Assembly: GCA_947499755.1 (NCBI GenBank)
Contig: CANMPU010000017.1
Span: 1 to 9,819, forward strand
DNA: 9,819 nucleotides
Direction of reading: 5' to 3'
Origin: Betaproteobacteria bacterium
GTDB taxonomy: Bacteria > Pseudomonadota > Gammaproteobacteria > Burkholderiales > CANMPU01
Positions 6,669-9,819 of this stretch are shown one piece after another; the stretch's first letter is position 1, and the number at the start of each line of letters is the position of its first letter. Made by a program: the position numbers and the translations under genes. Below the pieces are notes generated by a model that worked only from the letters and a program-made list of their open reading frames with translations, was not told where the DNA came from and ran no database searches.

Positions 6669-7430
6669 TTACTTAAGTTTGATTGTGTTTTGTGCAGAAA
6701 GTTCGTCCGCTAATTTTTGTGCTTGCGCAAAATCTAGCGTACCTTGATAAATAGCGCGTCCGGTAATCGCGCCCGTAATACCTTCCATTTCGATTTCGCA
6801 TAACGCTTTTACATCATCTAGGTTAACGATGCCGCCGCTCGCGATTACCGGTACCGTTAACACTCTCGCCAGATTAAGGGTCGCCTCGATATTTACGCCG
6901 CTTAACATGCCGTCGCGTCCAATATCTGTGTAGATGATCGCCTCTACCCCATAGTCTTGAAATTTAAGCGCCAAATCGACTACATCGTGCCCGGTCATTT
7001 TAGACCAGCCATCAACAGCGACCTTGCCGTCTTTTGCATCAAGTCCGACCATAATATGCCCCGGGAATGCATAACATGCATCATGTAGAAACTCTGGGGT
7101 TTTGACGGCCGCAGTTCCCACGATGACATAGGAGATTCCGCCGTCTAAATACCCTTCTATCGTATCGAGGTCACGTATACCACCGCCGAGTTGAATTGGA
7201 ATATCCTTACCCACCGCCGCAGCGATCTCTTTTATGGCGTCCCCATTCTTGGGCTTCCCGGCAAACGCGCCGTTTAGATCCACTAAATGTAAGCGCTTCG
7301 CTCCTTGCTGGCGCCAATGCACCGCCATGGCCGCCGGATCTTCCGAGAACACGGTAGCTTCCTCCATAGACCCCTGCTTTAGGCGCACACAATGCCCATC
7401 TTTAAGATCGATCGCGGGAATAATCAACAT
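6669..7430 (-). CDS. hisA: ProFAR isomerase (HisA)
   Basis: HisA is a (beta/alpha)8-barrel that performs the Amadori rearrangement of ProFAR to PRFAR, the substrate of HisF. The 253-residue protein shows the catalytic D8 ([10 protein letters not shown]) and D131 (VGLDAKDG), T168 in [11 protein letters not shown], and phosphate-binding loops GGGIR (82-86) and ASGGI (197-201). It resembles HisF in barrel layout but has its own motifs VRLKQG and TDIGRDGM. The ATG at 7430-7428 has only AT-rich sequence before it and no Shine-Dalgarno; a short ORF upstream overlaps it (see findings). Confidence 0.97.
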   Translation of the reverse strand: MLIIPAIDLKDGHCVRLKQGSMEEATVFSEDPAAMAVHWRQQGAKRLHLVDLNGAFAGKPKNGDAIKEIAAAVGKDIPIQLGGGIRDLDTIEGYLDGGISYVIVGTAAVKTPEFLHDACYAFPGHIMVGLDAKDGKVAVDGWSKMTGHDVVDLALKFQDYGVEAIIYTDIGRDGMLSGVNIEATLNLARVLTVPVIASGGIVNLDDVKALCEIEMEGITGAITGRAIYQGTLDFAQAQKLADELSAQNTIKLK

Positions 7431-7494
7431 TGAAAATTAGATACGCTAGAGTGTTTTTGCAACATCGGACTGACAGTTTCGCTCATAACAACCT

Positions 7495-8166
7495 TTATGC
7501 GACCTTGCGCAATTTAGTAATCGCACTTCCGCCTTCCCACAACACAAAGTTTGATAGTAGTGTCAGTCCGGCGATTTGGCTCTTTTCGGGGTGAAACTGC
7601 ACCGCGAAAATATTGTCCTTGGCAACGGCACATGCGAACGATGTTGGGTATTTAGTCTCGCCAGCAACAATCGAAATGTCCGTCGGCACCACATAATAGC
7701 TATGCACAAAATAAAAACGGCTGCCTTGGGTGACGCCTTGCCACAGGGGATGTTTCATCGTCTGCTCAACTTGATTCCATCCCATGTGCGGGACCTTAAG
7801 TCTATTCCCTTGCTCATCCACCATCGCGGGCGAATGAAACTTCTCCACTTTTCCGGAAAACAATCCCAGACCTTCAATGTTTCCTTCCTCGCTAAAATCT
7901 AAAAGCATTTGTAAACCGAGGCAAATTCCTAGAAATGGTTTCGAATTGGCGGCTTGCAAAACAGCAGAGCGTAAACCACGCGCATCCAGCTCGCGCATAC
8001 AATCTGGCATTGCCCCCTGCCCTGGAAAAACCACTCTTGCGGCATCACGTATGTCTTGCGCTGAATCGGTAATTCGCACGTCAAGTTCGGGCGCAACATG
8101 CTCTAGTGCTTTCGCGACTGAACGCAAATTACCCATACCATAATCAACGACCGCAATATCAATCAT
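7495..8166 (-). CDS. hisH: imidazole glycerol phosphate synthase, glutamine amidotransferase subunit
   Basis: HisH is a class I glutaminase that supplies ammonia to HisF through the barrel. With the ATG at 8166-8164 the protein has 223 residues. The triad is C82 in GICLGLQ, H192 and E194 in QFHPEKS; the oxyanion-type loop PGQGAMPDC is near 48-56. The alternative TTG at 8172 adds only two residues, and neither start has a strong ribosome site; ATG is preferred because homologues begin close to IAVVDYGMGNL. The gene lies between hisB and hisA with gaps of about 60 bases on each side. Confidence 0.96.
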   Translation of the reverse strand: MIDIAVVDYGMGNLRSVAKALEHVAPELDVRITDSAQDIRDAARVVFPGQGAMPDCMRELDARGLRSAVLQAANSKPFLGICLGLQMLLDFSEEGNIEGLGLFSGKVEKFHSPAMVDEQGNRLKVPHMGWNQVEQTMKHPLWQGVTQGSRFYFVHSYYVVPTDISIVAGETKYPTSFACAVAKDNIFAVQFHPEKSQIAGLTLLSNFVLWEGGSAITKLRKVA

Positions 8167-8225
8167 ACCCAATGTGTAAATTAATTCTTATTCGGCGTCG
8201 CAATAGAACATTGCATCAATCGCGT

Positions 8226-8813
8226 TCACAAACAACCTTTGGTCGACGGCAGTATGCCCTGCATGCGCGGATCCGGCTCGACCGCCATGCGCAGCGCTCG
8301 CCCAAACGCTTTAAATACCGTTTCACATTGATGATGCGCGTTCCTACCCTTAAGATTGTCAACGTGTAGAGTAACTAGCGCATGATTGGTGAATCCTTGA
8401 AAAAACTCGTGCACCAATTCCACGTCTAATTCTCCAATCATGGAACGGGTAAACTGGACGTTAAATTCTAGTCCGGGTCTACCAGAAAGATCGATCACCA
8501 CGCGCGATAACGCTTCGTCCAAAGGCACATAGGCATGTCCGTAGCGACGCAACCCTTTCTTGTCGCCCACGGTTTGCGCGAGCGCTTGGCCAAACGCGAT
8601 TCCGATATCTTCTATGGTGTGGTGTGCGTCTATATGCAGATCACCCTTAGCCACCACCTCCAAATCGATCAAACCGTGGCGTGCGATCTGATCCAACATG
8701 TGATCCAAAAATCCAACGCCCGTAGCAAGTTTCGATTTGCCCGAGCCATCAAGATTAAGTTTCAGGTTAATCTGCGTTTCTAAAGTATTACGAGTGATTT
8801 GTGCTTCGCGCAT
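8226..8813 (-). CDS. hisB: imidazoleglycerol-phosphate dehydratase (monofunctional)
   Basis: HisB removes water from imidazole glycerol phosphate to form imidazole acetol phosphate. The 195-residue protein is the stand-alone dehydratase, without the N-terminal phosphatase domain found in enterobacterial HisB, so histidinol phosphatase must be encoded elsewhere. The manganese-binding repeats are visible: [13 protein letters not shown] (35-47), DAHHTIED (62-69) with H64, H65 and E68, and AHHQCE (159-164) with H160, H161 and E164. The C-terminus ends IPSTKG-like (LPSTKGCL), normal for the family. The ATG at 8813-8811 lacks a good Shine-Dalgarno. Confidence 0.97.
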   Translation of the reverse strand: MREAQITRNTLETQINLKLNLDGSGKSKLATGVGFLDHMLDQIARHGLIDLEVVAKGDLHIDAHHTIEDIGIAFGQALAQTVGDKKGLRRYGHAYVPLDEALSRVVIDLSGRPGLEFNVQFTRSMIGELDVELVHEFFQGFTNHALVTLHVDNLKGRNAHHQCETVFKAFGRALRMAVEPDPRMQGILPSTKGCL

Positions 8814-8886
8814 GGGTGTTTAGAAATGACGGATAAAATTAAATCGCAAATAGTCCGAACAAGATGTGATAGTGGGTGTGAATACT

Positions 8887-8914
8887 AAAAAAGGTGGTCT
8901 GAAAAAAAAGTGGT
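8887..8914. repeat. two-copy A-tract direct repeat between hisC and hisB
   Basis: AAAAAAGGTGGT (8887-8898) and AAAAAAAGTGGT (8903-8914) match at 11 of 12 positions with a 16-base period. On the transcribed minus strand this gives U8 and U6 tracts in the 117-base hisC-hisB gap. No GC-rich hairpin precedes either tract, so it does not look like an intrinsic terminator. Confidence 0.4.
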
Positions 8915-8930
8915 GAATTTCGTGTCCTAA

Positions 8931-9819
8931 TCATAGCCCTTTTATCGCTGTGAGGAAACGCTCATTTTCCTCAGCCGTTCCGACAGTAACCCTAAGACAA
9001 TTGTCTAGTGCTGCATGCGTATTGTGAAGCTGTTTAACTAAGATGTTTTTTCGTTTAAGCTCGTTGAATACTTTATCCGCGTTTTCTATTTGCAGCAACA
9101 CAAAATTTGCGCTACTGGAATAAACCGCGACGCCCGCGATTTTACGTAATCCATCTATCAGAAGCGTGCGTGCGGTTTTGATCTTTTCCGCCTGCAGTTG
9201 CAGTACGTCATTATTTCCCAAAATATGCTGCGCAATCAATTGCGTTAATACATTGATATTATATGGTAAACGTAATTTCTCAAGATGAGCGAGCCATTTT
9301 TTATGGCCCACCAAATATCCCAAACGCAAACCGGCGAGCCCTGATTTTGAAAGTGTGCGCATGATGAGAAGATTCTCGTGAGCAGGTAAATGGCGCATAA
9401 AGCTTGAATCGGAAAACGCGGCGTAGGCCTCATCAACCACAACCAACCCAGGCGCCGCGCGAATTACGCGCAGCAGCGCTTCGGTTTCAAATAAATTTCC
9501 CGTCGGATTGTTGGGGTAGGCCAAAAAGATCACGGAAGGTTGGTATTGCGCCATTGCTTCCAGCAGACGATCAACTGGAAGAGAGAAATCCGCGTTTAAG
9601 TCAACACCAACGTAACGCATGCCAACAAACGTTCCTATCATACGGAACATCACAAATGATGGCTCCACACCCATCAAGCAGGCATGGGGTTTTGCTGTGG
9701 CCATAGCGATAATCTGGATCAGTTCGTCGGAACCGTTACCCAAAATAATTTCCGATTGCGGCGGAATCTGCATGGCCTCGCGAATCTGCAATTTCAGATT
9801 CGCGGCGTGCGGGTCGGGG
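8931..9819 (-). CDS. hisC: histidinol-phosphate aminotransferase, N-terminus cut off by the window edge
   Basis: HisC is a PLP-dependent fold-type I aminotransferase that converts imidazole acetol phosphate to histidinol phosphate with glutamate. The frame is open to the right edge, and the codons before the first possible start (PDPHAANLK at 9818-9792) continue it, so the start lies outside. About 295 residues are visible of the usual 350-360. The PLP lysine is K in RTLSKSGLAGLRLGYLVG, codon 9347-9345. YPNNPTG (PLP-ring Asn), VVDEAY (Asp to the pyridine nitrogen) and CLRVTVG (Arg for the substrate carboxylate) are in the expected order. LGNGSDELI is the N-terminal phosphate loop. Its TGA lies 117 bases before hisB. 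Because it lies upstream of hisB on the same strand, it probably belongs to the same operon. Confidence 0.95.
   Translation of the reverse strand, partial: PDPHAANLKLQIREAMQIPPQSEIILGNGSDELIQIIAMATAKPHACLMGVEPSFVMFRMIGTFVGMRYVGVDLNADFSLPVDRLLEAMAQYQPSVIFLAYPNNPTGNLFETEALLRVIRAAPGLVVVDEAYAAFSDSSFMRHLPAHENLLIMRTLSKSGLAGLRLGYLVGHKKWLAHLEKLRLPYNINVLTQLIAQHILGNNDVLQLQAEKIKTARTLLIDGLRKIAGVAVYSSSANFVLLQIENADKVFNELKRKNILVKQLHNTHAALDNCLRVTVGTAEENERFLTAIKGL

Noticed and set aside
8173..8203. Eleven-codon frame (MQCSIATPNKN) in the hisB-hisH gap
   Set aside because: It has no ribosome site and does not reach the hisH start, so coupling is not supported.
8902..8930. Intrinsic terminator after hisC, suggested by U8 on the minus strand
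   Set aside because: No stable GC-rich stem precedes the U run, and the gene that follows continues the same pathway on the same strand.

Overview
The window is an ordinary, densely packed proteobacterial housekeeping locus. I see no tRNA, rRNA, CRISPR array, insertion sequence, prophage or attachment site. Separate hisI and hisE genes, a HIT-family gene and tatABC directly downstream of the his genes, and a single-PDZ HtrA-type protease between tatABC and petABC together suggest a betaproteobacterium, or less likely a basal gammaproteobacterium. The cytochrome b Qo motif is PLWY, close to the PVWY form typical of beta- and gammaproteobacteria and unlike alphaproteobacterial PEWY, which agrees. 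Base composition looks close to balanced by eye. I cannot name a genus.

Layout: almost everything is on the minus strand, so transcription runs from right to left. At the right edge hisC (N-terminus cut off by the window end) leads into hisB, hisH, hisA, hisF, hisI, hisE, then a HIT-family gene, tatA, tatB and tatC. The intervals from hisF to tatC are 4-base overlaps or gaps of about 20 bases or less, so this part is probably one operon. The hisC-hisB, hisB-hisH, hisH-hisA and hisA-hisF gaps are wider (roughly 60 to 117 bases). The only plus-strand gene is a membrane-anchored trypsin/PDZ protease (2215-3366), whose stop codon overlaps the tatC stop codon. Across a divergent control region of about 300 bases lies petABC (minus strand, 2-base gaps between genes), with petC cut off by the left edge after its signal peptide.

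How the genes work together: HisE, HisI, HisA, HisH/HisF, HisB and HisC carry out most of the middle steps of histidine synthesis; HisG, HisD and the phosphatase step are not in view. PetA, PetB and PetC form the cytochrome bc1 complex. The Rieske protein PetA has a twin-arginine signal, and the translocase it needs (TatABC) is encoded about 1.5 kb away. The protease probably works in periplasmic or envelope protein quality control.

No novel system is evident. Points worth a second look are a 22-base near-palindrome in the pet/protease control region, the unusual PLWY Qo motif and 15-residue haem-ligand spacing in cytochrome b, the convergent stop-codon overlap, a possible 20-codon leader ORF in front of hisA, and a two-copy A-tract repeat between hisC and hisB.
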